64,000 bases of DNA from JAJCYL01 sp965206015 (GCA_965206015.1 CBDBIW010000010.1:186001-250000); one strand, 5' to 3'. Positions 17,845 through 27,286 are shown, counted from the first letter of the stretch. Translations and numbers: made by a program. Notes: generated from the letters alone by a model not told the origin.

Positions 17845-18472
17845 AAAATTTCAAAGCCTGAGCTTATGCGAATTCCGGCAAAGATTCCCTGACGGTCAAA
17901 CCTGCATGGAACATTTAGCTGACTTCAAGTGGCCAGATGGCTTGATTGGTGAGAAATGCAGCCATCAAAATAGTGCAGTGGGAAGCTCGAACAAACCAGA
18001 CAATGTACCTCACCTGGTTATCAGCCTGCACCAACCCGTGGTACACGCTTCCTTAAGATGAAATTTCCACTACTGAAAGCCTGCTGCCTTATTTATTTCA
18101 TGAGTACCCATAAGAAATTGGCAGGAGGTACGCCAGAGTGGTTAATAAAGCAGGTAAAAAGACTTCAAACCCTTTTTCGAAGACCATCTATCTAAAAACG
18201 CCCAGATTCGTACTGACGGTTGGTCAACTTGCAAGTCCTTCAAAAAGCAGTATCCAGACCTGAAGCAGGAGAAGAGCGGAAAGAAAGGCGAAAACGTCAA
18301 CGATAGGCACAGAGTTTTCATGATGTTTAAAGGCTGGATGAGAGGTATTCACCATTCAGTTGATCATTTGCAGGATTATCCCGGTCAATATACTTACCAG
18401 TTTAACCGCGTAGTTACATGGATGGGGCTATATTTGACAATCTGCTGATTAGAGCCGCCAGACAGGGGTAGA
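17845..18472 (+). pseudogene. IS1595-family transposase relic
   Basis: Pieces of an ISXO2-like transposase in several frames: FRQRFPDGQTCMEHLADFKW, DGLIGEKCSHQ (degenerate zinc finger), MKFPLLKACCLIYFMSTHKK, then after a gap AQIRTDGWSTCKSFKKQYPD, GENVNDRHRVFMMFKGWMRG and IHHSVDHLQDYPGQYTYQFN, ending in another frame as AIFDNLLIRAARQG and a stop. Zinc finger and catalytic core are broken by stops and frame changes. It abuts an IS256-family relic a few bases further on. Confidence 0.75.
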
Positions 18473-18668
18473 AAAGATGCCGGAAGGAGAGTTAGACGCC
18501 CATTTGAGTTATGATAAACTTAAAACGAACGGTTCTGATAATGCTCGCCACGGTGTTAGCAAGAAGGTTGTTATAAAGACAAAACATGGCAAAGCAGAAA
18601 GCGAAGTGCCAAGAGATAGAAACGCCACTTTTGATCTTATTTTAGTTCCTCAAAAAAGCCAGCTATCA

Positions 18669-18704
18669 GAAGGGATAGCATCTCTGGAAGGGATAGCATC
18701 TCTG
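18669..18704. repeat. 18-bp tandem duplication inside the IS256 relic
   Basis: GAAGGGATAGCATCTCTG occurs twice in a row and duplicates six codons (EGIASL) in a region where related transposases have one copy, so it arose after insertion. Confidence 0.9.
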
Positions 18705-18997
18705 GTTAGTTCTCTTTATGCCAAAGGTATGAGTAATAGTGATAGAGAAGAACAGCTTTATGAGCTTTATGATTTTCAAGTTTCCACAAGCACTATTTCA
18801 AAGATTACTGACAAGATTACCAATGACATAGTAGCTTGGCACAACAGACCCCTGGATAACGTTTAACTCATTGTCTGGACGGACGGAATTGTGCTCAAAG
18901 TCAGGGAAAACTCTAAAGTGATCAATAAATCAATTGAAATAGGGACATAATCTATGGTCATTAAAGATAAAGAGGAGTTTACAAAGAACAGGGTATC

Positions 18998-19023
18998 TAT
19001 GATGCGCCTGTATGATGCGCCTG
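18998..19023. repeat. 13-bp tandem duplication inside the IS256 relic
   Basis: TATGATGCGCCTG occurs twice head to tail; being 13 bases it also shifts the reading frame of the relic. Confidence 0.9.
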
Positions 19024-19072
19024 CCCAACAAACAGCTCAGGCCGCCTGAGAAGACTTTTCTACAAAATGGGA

Positions 19073-19231
19073 TCATAAATACTCATTATCCACGACCTGA
19101 CCGCAATTTTTTTGAGTAAGGTAACGAACCAAAACTACTCGTACCAGATGGGCCAATACGTTGCCAATTCCAGCCATACGCTGATCTGCTTCGGTGATAA
19201 TACCTTCTGATAATTCTGATCTTAGTCTCAT
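19073..19231 (-). CDS. Short open frame of 52 residues downstream of the AraC gene
   Basis: Begins with an ATG two bases after the stop codon of the AraC-family gene on the same strand and reads MRLRSELSEGIITEADQRMA, then GIGNVLAHLVRVVLVRYL. The codon pattern up to about 19100 looks protein-like, but the last 20 or so bases overlap the antisense of the IS256 relic. It may be a remnant whose 3' end was replaced by the IS, or a chance frame. No family recognised. Confidence 0.22.
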   Translation of the reverse strand: MRLRSELSEGIITEADQRMAGIGNVLAHLVRVVLVRYLTQKNCGQVVDNEYL

Positions 19232-19232
19232 A

Positions 19233-20105
19233 TTAATTGCTTTGTTCTGACATTTTCCGATAATTGGTTGGACTAATACCGATTATACGTTTAAACTTCC
19301 TATTGAAATTTGACAGGTTATTGAATCCCGTCTGAAAACAAATTTGTGCCACTGGTTCATCACTGGCTTGTAACTTTTTACAGGCTTGCCTTATCCTAAC
19401 TTCACTCAAAAAATCAACATATGATTTACGAGTTCTCTTTTTGAAGTATCTACAAAAGGATGTGGTAGTCATGCTGGCTAATGATGCCGCTTTTGCCAGG
19501 GTAATGTTTTGGTGATAGTGATTGGTCGTAAAATCCAGGATCTTGTTCATGCGCTCACCTTCCATCTCGTTTTTGTATTTATGAAGAGTGGAGGTGGTTA
19601 GGTATTTAATTGATTTAAGGCCTGACAGGTAATATAGAATTTCCAGCAAGCCTAATAGTTTAGTATGGCCGCTTTTATCAAGCAGGCTCTGTATCATTTG
19701 ACCAACCCTTTGAGTGGTTTCCTTTCGCAGGCTCATGTTTCCCTGACATTGCTCTATGAATGCCCTTAGGTATTGGTTTTCTGGAAGATTGAGAAATGTT
19801 GACCCAAAGGTAGTGGCATCGAAAAATACCGAAATACCAAAAGCCTCCAGGTTAATATTTCCCTCGTAATATTGTTTGTCATTTTTAAACATATGCGGTT
19901 GGTTTGGACCAATGATGAACAAATCACCCGGCTCGAAATCATCCATAAAGCCGGTTAATATCAGTGTACCTCTGCTTTCTTTGATATAGGTTATTTGTAT
20001 CTCGGGATGTTTATGCAGGATGTCGTAGAAATAGGACATCCTGTCCACCTGAGTATGTAAAGAAGTATTTTCGGTCTTGGGGATGTGGAACGGTAGTACC
20101 TTCAA
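19233..20105 (-). CDS. AraC-family transcriptional regulator, probable regulator of the hydroxyproline operon
   Basis: 290-residue regulator with an N-terminal cupin-like sensing domain (HPEIQITYIKESRGTLILTG, DLFIIGPNQPHMFKND) and a C-terminal double helix-turn-helix of the AraC type: ITLAKAASLASMTTTSFCRY (first HTH) and EPVAQICFQTGFNNLSNFNR with the closing GISPTNYRKMSEQ. It is divergent from the hydroxyproline catabolic genes, with about 140 bases between the two starts, an arrangement typical for a local activator. An inverted repeat in that interval is a candidate operator. Effector (hydroxyproline or a product) is inferred from context only. Confidence 0.92.
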   Translation of the reverse strand: MKVLPFHIPKTENTSLHTQVDRMSYFYDILHKHPEIQITYIKESRGTLILTGFMDDFEPGDLFIIGPNQPHMFKNDKQYYEGNINLEAFGISVFFDATTFGSTFLNLPENQYLRAFIEQCQGNMSLRKETTQRVGQMIQSLLDKSGHTKLLGLLEILYYLSGLKSIKYLTTSTLHKYKNEMEGERMNKILDFTTNHYHQNITLAKAASLASMTTTSFCRYFKKRTRKSYVDFLSEVRIRQACKKLQASDEPVAQICFQTGFNNLSNFNRKFKRIIGISPTNYRKMSEQSN

Positions 20106-20166
20106 GGTGTATGATATTTGCTATAAAAATATGTAATATTTAAAAATAGGACAAAATAATATTAGT

Positions 20167-20214
20167 ATCAGGCAATATTATGCAGCCTGATCAAGGTGGA
20201 TGCTTCTATTTTTG
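20167..20214 (+). promoter_or_regulatory. Candidate operator and promoter of the hydroxyproline operon
   Basis: The inverted repeat ATCAGGC (20167-20173) / GCCTGAT (20185-20191) with an 11-base spacer has half-sites one and a half helical turns apart and lies just upstream of TATTTTTG (20207-20214), which fits the Bacteroidota -7 box TAnnTTTG. The first dapA-like codon is at 20249. A good -33 TTTG box is lacking, as expected if an activator is needed. Binding by the divergent AraC protein is inference. Confidence 0.45.
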
Positions 20215-20248
20215 CCTTTTGGTTAACTGACTATTTAAATTTTATACT

Positions 20249-21157
20249 ATGGAGTGGAAAGGCGTATTTCCGGCATTGACAACAAAATTCACGTCCAATG
20301 ATGAATTGGATTTTGAAGCATTCAAAAAGCATGTTGATTTCCAGATTGTTTCTGGGGTTGATGGTTTGATTCTTGGTGGGAGCCTTGGTGAAGCCAGTAC
20401 ATTGAGTAATTCAGAAAAGGAGGAACTAATCAAGTTTTCTGTAGCAGAGTTCGGAGACCAGGTTCCAGTGGTAATGAATATAGCAGAGCAATCAACACAG
20501 GAGGCAGTGGCTCAGGCAAGAAGTGCCCAAGACAATGGCGCAGTTGGATTGATGTTATTACCTCCAATGAGATATAATGCTGACGGTGGAGAGACAGTTG
20601 AATTTTTCACCACAGTGGCTAAAAATACTGATCTGCCAATTATGATTTACAATAACCCGGTTGATTATAAAATCATGGTTACCCTGGAGATGTTTGATGA
20701 ATTGGTAAAATATGACAATATCAATGCGGTGAAGGAGTCAACCAGGGATACGACTAATATAATCCGAATGATCAATCGATTTGGAGACCGCATAAAGATT
20801 TTAGGTGGTGTTGATACACTGGCAGTGGAATGCCTGCTCTTAGGAGCCGATGGATGGGTTGCGGGATTAGTAGATGCTTTCCCTCAGGAAACTGTTGCTA
20901 TATACAGGCTGACCAAAGCAGATAGACTGGAAGAAGCATTAGCCATTTACCGATGGTTCATGCCTTTGTTGGAGTTAGATATTCACCCTAAACTGGTACA
21001 AAATATTAAATTGGCAGAAGTAGCTACCGGGATTGGTACAGAACATGTCCGAGCCCCGAGACTAAAACTGGCCGGAGCAGAGCGGGAGCGTGTGCAAGGT
21101 ATAATTGATAAAGCCCTGGCAGTTCGTCCAACACTTCCCGACTATTTAAACTTATAA
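20249..21157 (+). CDS. Dihydrodipicolinate synthase-family lyase, probable 1-pyrroline-4-hydroxy-2-carboxylate deaminase
   Basis: 302-residue class I aldolase-fold protein. Seen: GLILGGSLGEASTLSNSEKE (phosphate/carboxylate loop), the catalytic Tyr134 in MIYNNPVDYK and the Schiff-base Lys162 in NAVKESTRDT, then GGVDTLAVECLLLGADGW. In the bacterial hydroxyproline pathway this family member deaminates and dehydrates 1-pyrroline-4-hydroxy-2-carboxylate to 2-oxoglutarate semialdehyde, which the next gene product oxidises. The family alone could also be a DHDPS, N-acetylneuraminate lyase or KDG aldolase; the neighbouring epimerase, FAD oxidase and dehydrogenase decide the call. First gene of the operon, 12 bases before the ALDH gene. 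Confidence 0.85.
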   Translation: MEWKGVFPALTTKFTSNDELDFEAFKKHVDFQIVSGVDGLILGGSLGEASTLSNSEKEELIKFSVAEFGDQVPVVMNIAEQSTQEAVAQARSAQDNGAVGLMLLPPMRYNADGGETVEFFTTVAKNTDLPIMIYNNPVDYKIMVTLEMFDELVKYDNINAVKESTRDTTNIIRMINRFGDRIKILGGVDTLAVECLLLGADGWVAGLVDAFPQETVAIYRLTKADRLEEALAIYRWFMPLLELDIHPKLVQNIKLAEVATGIGTEHVRAPRLKLAGAERERVQGIIDKALAVRPTLPDYLNL

Positions 21158-21169
21158 AATCCGGATATC

Positions 21170-22741
21170 ATGATTGAAGGCAAAAATGTAATTGGGTTTG
21201 AGAAATTGGGTGAAGATAATGATACCATAGTTGCCATTAGCCCGATTGACGGGTCTAACCTGGAGGGCCATTTTAGTCCAGCCACATCTTCGGAAATTGA
21301 TTTGGCCATAAATAAGGCTAAAGCAGCTTATAGAAAGTATCGTTCTTTAGGTGGGAAACAGCGGGCAGATTTTTTAGATGCCATTGGTGAGGAAATCATG
21401 AATCTCGGTGACGAACTGGTACATCGTGCCATGGCGGAATCTGCATTACCTGAAGGGAGAATCGTTGGAGAAAGAGCACGTACTGTAAATCAGTTGAAGT
21501 CGTTTGCAGAATTGATAAGAGAAGGGTCGTGGGTTGAGGCTTCAATTGATCTAGCCATGCCAGACAGGCAGCCCTTGCCGAAATCAGACATTCGAAAAAT
21601 GTTGGTGCCCATTGGACCTGTTGTAGTTTTTACCGCAAGTAACTTCCCTTTGGCTTTCTCGACTGCAGGAGGAGATACAGCTTCCGCCTTAGCGGCTGGA
21701 AATCCGGTTATAGTAAAAGCACATGAATCACATCTCGGAACCAATGAATTAGTGGCCGGAGCAATTGCCAAAGCTGCTGAAAGAACTGGAATGCCAGACG
21801 GCGTATTTTCTACATTGATTGCTCAGGGATTTGGACTTGGCCAGCAACTTGTGGCTCATGCGGATGTAAAAGCGGTAGCTTTCACAGGATCTTTCAGGGG
21901 TGGTAAGGCACTTTATGATATGGCGTCAAAAAGAAAGAAACCAATACCAGTTTTTGCAGAGATGGGAAGCATCAACCCGGTTTTTCTGTTTCCTCAAAAG
22001 ACGTCGCGAGATTTCGAGCAATTGGCAGCAACCTACGCAGGATCTATAACCTTGGGAGTGGGGCAATTTTGCACTAACCCGGGTTTACTGGTAGGAATAA
22101 AGTCCGAAGGACTCAGTCAATTTGAAAAGTCACTTGCAGGCAAACTAAATGATGCTGCCAGTGGATGCATGTTGAGTGAAAGCATTAGCAAAACATTTAT
22201 CAAAACGAGCTCGAAAATGTTGAGCGAAGCAGGGATTAGTGTACTTAAAGAAGGTAACAATGATGGAAGCGTTATTGATTCAGTATTGGTAAAAGTATCT
22301 GGTAATCAGTTCCTTAACAATCCTGAACTGCATGAAGAAGTATTTGGACCATACAGCTTAATTGTGGAATGTGAAGATGCCATCCAACTGCTGACCATAG
22401 CAGAAAACCTTGAGGGTCAATTGACAGCAACCATACTTGCCGATGAAGATGAATTGAGTAATAATAAAGCTGCCTTAGAGGCAATTACTGAAAAAGTTGG
22501 CCGCGTAATTTACAATGGTGCTCCAACAGGTGTCGAGGTTTGCCATTCTATGCATCATGGTGGACCATATCCGGCTTCTACCGACGGACGTTTCACCTCG
22601 GTTGGAACCGCTGCAATTAAGAGATTTGTTCACCCGGTTGCTTTCCAGGATTTACCAGATCCGTTACTTCCCGATGAGTTGAAAAGAGAAAACCCGTTGG
22701 GCATCTGGAGACATACGGATGGTGATTGGGGAAAAGCCTAA
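21170..22741 (+). CDS. 2-Oxoglutarate (alpha-ketoglutaric) semialdehyde dehydrogenase, NADP-type ALDH
   Basis: 523-residue aldehyde dehydrogenase. Seen: VVVFTASNFPLAFSTAGGD, ALAAGNPVIVKAHESHLGTN (cofactor binding), AFTGSFRGGKALYD, the general-base Glu in PVFAEMGSINP and the nucleophilic Cys in LGVGQFCTNPGLLVG. The SNFPLAFS/AGNPVIVKAH style is that of the KGSADH group acting on hydroxyproline, glucarate or pentose breakdown. Here it should make 2-oxoglutarate, feeding the TCA cycle. It sits in the middle of the operon, 15 bases ahead of the epimerase gene. Confidence 0.92.
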   Translation: MIEGKNVIGFEKLGEDNDTIVAISPIDGSNLEGHFSPATSSEIDLAINKAKAAYRKYRSLGGKQRADFLDAIGEEIMNLGDELVHRAMAESALPEGRIVGERARTVNQLKSFAELIREGSWVEASIDLAMPDRQPLPKSDIRKMLVPIGPVVVFTASNFPLAFSTAGGDTASALAAGNPVIVKAHESHLGTNELVAGAIAKAAERTGMPDGVFSTLIAQGFGLGQQLVAHADVKAVAFTGSFRGGKALYDMASKRKKPIPVFAEMGSINPVFLFPQKTSRDFEQLAATYAGSITLGVGQFCTNPGLLVGIKSEGLSQFEKSLAGKLNDAASGCMLSESISKTFIKTSSKMLSEAGISVLKEGNNDGSVIDSVLVKVSGNQFLNNPELHEEVFGPYSLIVECEDAIQLLTIAENLEGQLTATILADEDELSNNKAALEAITEKVGRVIYNGAPTGVEVCHSMHHGGPYPASTDGRFTSVGTAAIKRFVHPVAFQDLPDPLLPDELKRENPLGIWRHTDGDWGKA

Positions 22742-22756
22742 GTTTTACCATAATAC

Positions 22757-23758
22757 ATGAAATCTAAGAGACTTTTCTGCATAGATGCACATACTTGTGG
22801 GAATCCCGTTCGGTTAGTGGCCGGTGGAGGACCTCTTTTAACGGGGAATAATATGAGCGAAAAAAGGACTCATTTTCTTCAGGAATTTGACTGGATAAGG
22901 AAGGGATTAATGTTTGAACCCCGTGGACATGATATGATGTCTGGCAGTATATTATATCCGCCTTCAGATACCGACAATGATATTGGAGTACTATTTATCG
23001 AAACCAGCGGGTGCTTGCCAATGTGTGGACATGGAACCATTGGAACAGTTACTATTGCCATTGAGGAAGGTTTAGTGACACCAAAAATTCCGGGGAGACT
23101 CCACCTCGAAACTCCGGCAGGTTTGGTAAAAGTTGAATACAAGGAAGAGCATGGGAAGGTTAGTTCTGTAAAGTTGACCAACGTTCCTGCATATCTGGCT
23201 GCGGAAAATCTGAACGTTGGGTGTCCGGACCTTGGTCCACTAACTTTTGACGTAGGATACGGTGGCAATTTTTATGCGATCATCGACTCCCAGGAAAATT
23301 TTAAAGACCTATCAAACCACAGTGCAGGAGACCTCATTCAATGGAGTCGGGAAATGAGGACCAGGATGAATGCAAAATACACTTTCGTTCACCCGGATGA
23401 TCCTACCATCAATGGCTTAAGTCATGTCCTTTGGACAGGTGCCCCAATGTCAGATAATGCTGACGCAAGAAACGCCGTTTTTTATGGAGACAAGGCCATT
23501 GACCGGTCTCCATGTGGTACCGGAACATCAGCCAGGATGGCCCAGTGGCATGCCAGGGGTAATTTACAAGTAGGTCAAAAATTTGTTCATGAAAGTATTA
23601 TTGGAAGTCAGTTTGTGGGAAAGGTAGAGGCCGAAACTCAGGTTGGAGGAGCCAAAGGCATAGTCCCAAGCATTGAAGGTTGGGCAAAAATTACCGGCTA
23701 CAACAATATAATCATTGATGAAGATGATCCATATGCCCACGGATTCCAGGTATTATGA
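22757..23758 (+). CDS. 4-Hydroxyproline 2-epimerase (proline racemase family)
   Basis: 333-residue enzyme that converts trans-4-hydroxy-L-proline into cis-4-hydroxy-D-proline. Seen: FCIDAHTCGNPVRLV, the first catalytic Cys90 in CLPMCGHGTIG, and the second Cys253 with Asp249 in AIDRSPCGTGTSARM. Both acid-base cysteines are present, which marks an epimerase/racemase and not the Thr-containing 3-hydroxyproline dehydratases of the same family. The N-terminal RLVAGG and context support hydroxyproline over proline as substrate. Its stop overlaps the next ATG by four bases (ATGA). Confidence 0.92.
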   Translation: MKSKRLFCIDAHTCGNPVRLVAGGGPLLTGNNMSEKRTHFLQEFDWIRKGLMFEPRGHDMMSGSILYPPSDTDNDIGVLFIETSGCLPMCGHGTIGTVTIAIEEGLVTPKIPGRLHLETPAGLVKVEYKEEHGKVSSVKLTNVPAYLAAENLNVGCPDLGPLTFDVGYGGNFYAIIDSQENFKDLSNHSAGDLIQWSREMRTRMNAKYTFVHPDDPTINGLSHVLWTGAPMSDNADARNAVFYGDKAIDRSPCGTGTSARMAQWHARGNLQVGQKFVHESIIGSQFVGKVEAETQVGGAKGIVPSIEGWAKITGYNNIIIDEDDPYAHGFQVL

Positions 23759-25020
23759 CCAATCAAAAAAATGATGTTACCATAGTCGGAGGCGGTGTGA
23801 TAGGACTGTCTTGTGCCTACTTTCTTCAAAAGGAGGGCTTTAAGGTCAGGATAATTGACAAAGATAAGCCGGGAGACAGCACCGGGACATCGTATGGGAA
23901 TGCTGGAATGATTGTTCCTAGTCACTTCATTCCATTGGCAGCCCCTGGTATTATAGTTCAGGGTATGAAATGGATATTGGACAGCAAAAGCCCCCTTTAC
24001 ATCAAACCGAGAGCAAGCTGGACTTTAATTGATTGGCTAATAAAGTTTGCTCAATCATCGACAAACTCACACGTTCTGAAATCGGCCCCTGTATTAAGGG
24101 ACCTGAATTTACTGAGCAAAAAATTATATCAACAGATTGAAAGAGAAGCGTCAATTGATTTTGGACTAAAACATAAGGGCATTGTAATGATGTCTAAATC
24201 ACAAAAAGATCTGGATGAAGAAATTGAAGTTGGTGAGAAGGGTAGGAAGCTAGGCTTGGAAATGGAAATCCTGGATGCGGCTGGTATCAAACAACTTGAA
24301 CCAGAGGTGGAGGTAATGGTACTGGGAGGAGTTCATTATCCGTTAGACTCACATTTAATACCCGCTCAATTCGTGTCTTCCATGAGTGGACTCCTTGAAA
24401 GGAGGGGTGTAATTATTGAAAAAAATACTGAAGTGCTGGATTTTCAAATTGAAGGGAGTAAGGTCAAAGGTATAATTACCAATAATGGTGAATCGGAAAC
24501 TGATAATGTGGTGATTGCTTCAGGTACCTGGACAGGTGCCTTGTCTAAAAAGATGAAGCTTAATATCCCCATGCAGGCAGGCAAGGGATACAGTTTCGCT
24601 ATTGACCACACTCACATTCCTCTCACCACTCCATCTATTTTGACGGAGGCTAGAATAGCTGTCACACCAATGGGTGATAAATTGCGGTTCGGTGGAACTA
24701 TGGAAATCACCGGACTTGATACAAGTATTAATCGGAAACGCGTTCAAGCCATTATTGATAATATTCCAGCTTATTATCCAGCATTTAAGCCAGAGTGGAT
24801 GAATATGGAAGAGGTATGGAGGGGGTTAAGGCCACTATCACCAGATGGCCTTCCTTATATTGGAAGAAGTTCAAAGATTTCTAATGTTGTATTAGCTTCA
24901 GGCCATGCCACGGTGGGATTAAGCCTGGCACCAGTGACTGGGAGGTTGGTAAGTGATATTCTAAATGAGGTTAAGCCCGAAATAGATATTGACCTGTTGG
25001 ACCCCGAACGTTTTGCTTAG
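23755..25020 (+). CDS. FAD-dependent D-amino acid oxidoreductase (D-hydroxyproline dehydrogenase)
   Basis: 421-residue DadA/DAO-type flavoprotein. Seen: N-terminal Rossmann motif VTIVGGGVIGLSCAYFL with IIDKDKPGDSTGTSYGNAGM, and the C-terminal FAD-contact region VWRGLRPLSPDGLPYIGRSS followed by SGHATVGLSLAPVTGRLVSD. In this operon it should oxidise cis-4-hydroxy-D-proline to 1-pyrroline-4-hydroxy-2-carboxylate, the substrate of the first gene product. The start overlaps the epimerase stop (ATGA), suggesting coupled translation. The four genes together make a complete route from trans-4-hydroxyproline to 2-oxoglutarate. Confidence 0.92.
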   Translation: MTNQKNDVTIVGGGVIGLSCAYFLQKEGFKVRIIDKDKPGDSTGTSYGNAGMIVPSHFIPLAAPGIIVQGMKWILDSKSPLYIKPRASWTLIDWLIKFAQSSTNSHVLKSAPVLRDLNLLSKKLYQQIEREASIDFGLKHKGIVMMSKSQKDLDEEIEVGEKGRKLGLEMEILDAAGIKQLEPEVEVMVLGGVHYPLDSHLIPAQFVSSMSGLLERRGVIIEKNTEVLDFQIEGSKVKGIITNNGESETDNVVIASGTWTGALSKKMKLNIPMQAGKGYSFAIDHTHIPLTTPSILTEARIAVTPMGDKLRFGGTMEITGLDTSINRKRVQAIIDNIPAYYPAFKPEWMNMEEVWRGLRPLSPDGLPYIGRSSKISNVVLASGHATVGLSLAPVTGRLVSDILNEVKPEIDIDLLDPERFA

Positions 25021-25058
25021 TTCAATCCCGGCTTAGCATATAAATTACTAACCCACCT

Positions 25059-25158
25059 TCAATTCTTGTGATAATAGAGTCGTTTACCGTCAGATGAAAC
25101 AGATGGGTCTTCAGTTTGGAGACCATTAACAGCAGATAACACAGAAATATATGTCCTA
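25059..25158 (-). pseudogene. C-terminal fragment of a PD40/TolB-like beta-propeller protein
   Basis: Directly after the serine hydrolase stop, in another frame, the minus strand reads ISVLSAVNGLQTEDPSVSS and DGKRLYYHKN, then a stop. The PSVSSDGKRLYY pattern is typical of PD40/WD40-like propeller repeats. Only about 30 codons remain and no start is present, so this is a scar of a deleted gene. Confidence 0.4.
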
Positions 25159-26665
25159 ACCCTCAGGAACTGATTCGGTGAGTAGCTTCAGCGCATTGCG
25201 TAAATCCACATTGCCAGGACCTGAACCCTTATAATGCCCTAATCTGACCACAACCAGGTTATGATTTGGAATGATAAATGTCTTTTGGTTGCCAGCACCG
25301 GCCATGTAATAAGAGTTTTCGGGAATCGGTTCATTGCCGTCGCCATTTATCCAGAAAAATCCACCACCGTATATGGGCCTGCCATCGGCTACCCACGCCG
25401 GAGCTAAGGTACTGGCGTAATCTACATATCCCTCTGGTAATAATCGTTCTCCTTCCCAAACACCGTTCTGTAGATATAAATTACCCAGCCTGGCCCAATC
25501 ACAAGCACTGCCATACTCATATCCCTGTAGTAAGAAATTACCATAGGGGTCTGTTTCAAGTACCATGTTTCGGATCCCCAATTTGTCAAATAAGTATTTG
25601 GTGGGGAAGTTATGATAATCTTCACCCAAGGATTCAGCACCTAATCTTACCAAATAATTGGTAAGGACCGGATCAGAGTTTCGGTAACGACCAATTGTAT
25701 TGGGAGGCCATTGCTGTGGACACATTGCTGCCCATTCAAAAGAATTCACTCCACCTGTATAAACATAAAGGTGGTCAGGATAGCCAAGTGCTGGATCAAA
25801 ATCGGGGTCCTGCGGAGCTCGAAATCTAATACCGCTGGACATGCGCATGATATCGCCGATTCTTATCTGTGATTGTATATCATTTTTGTCTGCCCATTCA
25901 GGAATTGGTGCCGGTTGCCAAAGCTCATAAACACCTTTTTGTATCAGCAAACCCATTAATGTTCCTGTGAGGCTCTTTCCCATCGACCAGCTTTCCAAAG
26001 GTGTGCTCAAATCGATTCCTTCTCCGTAACGTTCACCTATTGATTTGACCTTTCCAGGTTACGATAAACGCTGCTGTCAGGCCTTCGGGATTAGCGAAAG
26101 CAGCATCAACTGCTTCCATTATTTTCTTTTGATTTAACTCTGTTGGAAAAGGTTGGTTTTGCGTGTCATCACCCATTGGCCAGAGGGTAGTGGAAGCCTC
26201 AGGCAAATTACGAGTAATAGATTTTGGCTCGTAGCTCAATTCTTTTGTTTCGAGTGGCAAACAACCACATCCCTGATCTCCAGTATAAATTGCTGTACGG
26301 CGGGTTCCGTCGGGCAAATCAATATGCACAGCCTTGTTATCACGGTCAATTATTGGTTTACTTACTTTTGAGCGATGTTCATATGGGCTCGCAAAGTAAC
26401 CGACATTCTCAGCCGCAAAATCTGGATCAAGCCCTGTAATGAATACGGCGGAGCACATTATTTTGGCAAAACCTGCAGTGTGATGAGCGAGTGCATCACC
26501 AGGAGGGGCGACATATTCGGAGCTGATTTCAAATGAATCTGCCCTGACTATTAAACGATCTTTAAGGGGAATTTCTTCAACAATCGTGGCTTTTTCAGTT
26601 TGAGTAGAACAACCGATCAGCCCAATTAATAGGAACCATACAAGATAAAAATGATTTCTAAGCAT
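25156..26665 (-). pseudogene. Serine hydrolase (class C beta-lactamase family) lipoprotein, split by a one-base frameshift
   Basis: The 5' part (26033-26665) has a lipoprotein signal (LLIGLIGCSTQ) and ends in AFIVTWKGQINR; the 3' part (25156-26010 and a few codons before) continues IGERYGEGIDLSTPLESWSM. Removing one A near 26030 joins them as KGQIIGERYG. Seen in the 3' part: the active-site SxxK in SWSMGKSLTG and the YxN motif in GRYRNSDPVL. The intact family hydrolyses esters or peptides in the periplasm. The first codons overlap the edge of the ISAs1 relic, so the native promoter is probably gone too. A sequencing error in the A run is the alternative explanation. Confidence 0.78.
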
Positions 26666-27096
26666 CGAGGTTGGAAAGGAGCAGTAGTAGCTGTAGACGG
26701 TAAAAGAATGAGGGGTTCGTACGATAATTCAGATGCAAAAGCAGCAGTGGAATCTGAGCGCACCATCAAAAACACAGGAAAAAAGGAAAATAGTGTCCGT
26801 TATTACATTGGCAGCAAAAAAGCTACTGAAGAAGAGTTAAACAATGATATCCGATCTCATCGGCCATTAAAAACAAATTATACTTTATACTGGATGTTGG
26901 ATGTAACTTGCAAGGAAGATGCTGGCAGAAAGCGAAAAGGTAACAGTGCTGCTAACTTTGCCCTGTTTTCCAAAATAGCTCTTGCTTTGATCCAAAAATG
27001 TGAAAAAAATCTTACACCCTCAAAAAAGACTACGAGCTGCACTTAGCGATTCCCATAGAGAAAAATTACTCGGAATTTAATATGCAATTGCCCTGG
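26650..27096 (+). pseudogene. ISAs1-family transposase relic (relic B)
   Basis: Reads AVVAVDGKRMRGSYDNSDAK (containing the first catalytic Asp of the family), then jumps over a deletion to SERTIKNTGKKENSVRYYIG, SKKATEEELNNDIRSH and the 3' part KEDAGRKRKGNSAANFALFS. As in relic A, a run of seven A puts the usual C-terminus (LQKRLRAALSDSHREKLLG) in the next frame. The outer end TATGCAATTGCCCTGG (27081-27096) matches relic A's end. The central part of the catalytic domain is missing. Confidence 0.85.
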
Positions 27097-27286
27097 TATT
27101 ATTAGTGGAGGGTGATGTTTATCAAAAGGGTTACCACAGTCTCAAAATCAGAAGTTAATAGTGTGTGCTAAAACCTGGATTGATGTGATAAAATCGTGAC
27201 ATTTCTGTGACGCAAAGGTAACCTAGCCGACGTTTATTTGTATCTGTACAGGTAATCTTTGAGCATTAAATTAATGGATATAATCT

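Larger units (their letters stand above)
18477..19092 (+). pseudogene. Second IS256-family transposase relic, different lineage from the first
   Basis: The 5' part (18477-18866) reads MPEGELDAHLSYDKLKTNGS, SLYAKGMSNSDREEQLYEL and STSTISKITDKITNDIVAWH, typical of IS256-family N-terminal regions. It stops at 18866, then continues in pieces (LIVWTDGIVLKVRENSKVIN; VIKDKEEFTKN; FSTKWDHKYS), with the central catalytic region deleted. Two short tandem duplications (18669-18704, 18998-19023) lie within it and have altered the reading. The N-terminus before GELDAHL is missing, so the junction with the IS1595 relic is a nested insertion or deletion. Confidence 0.8.
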
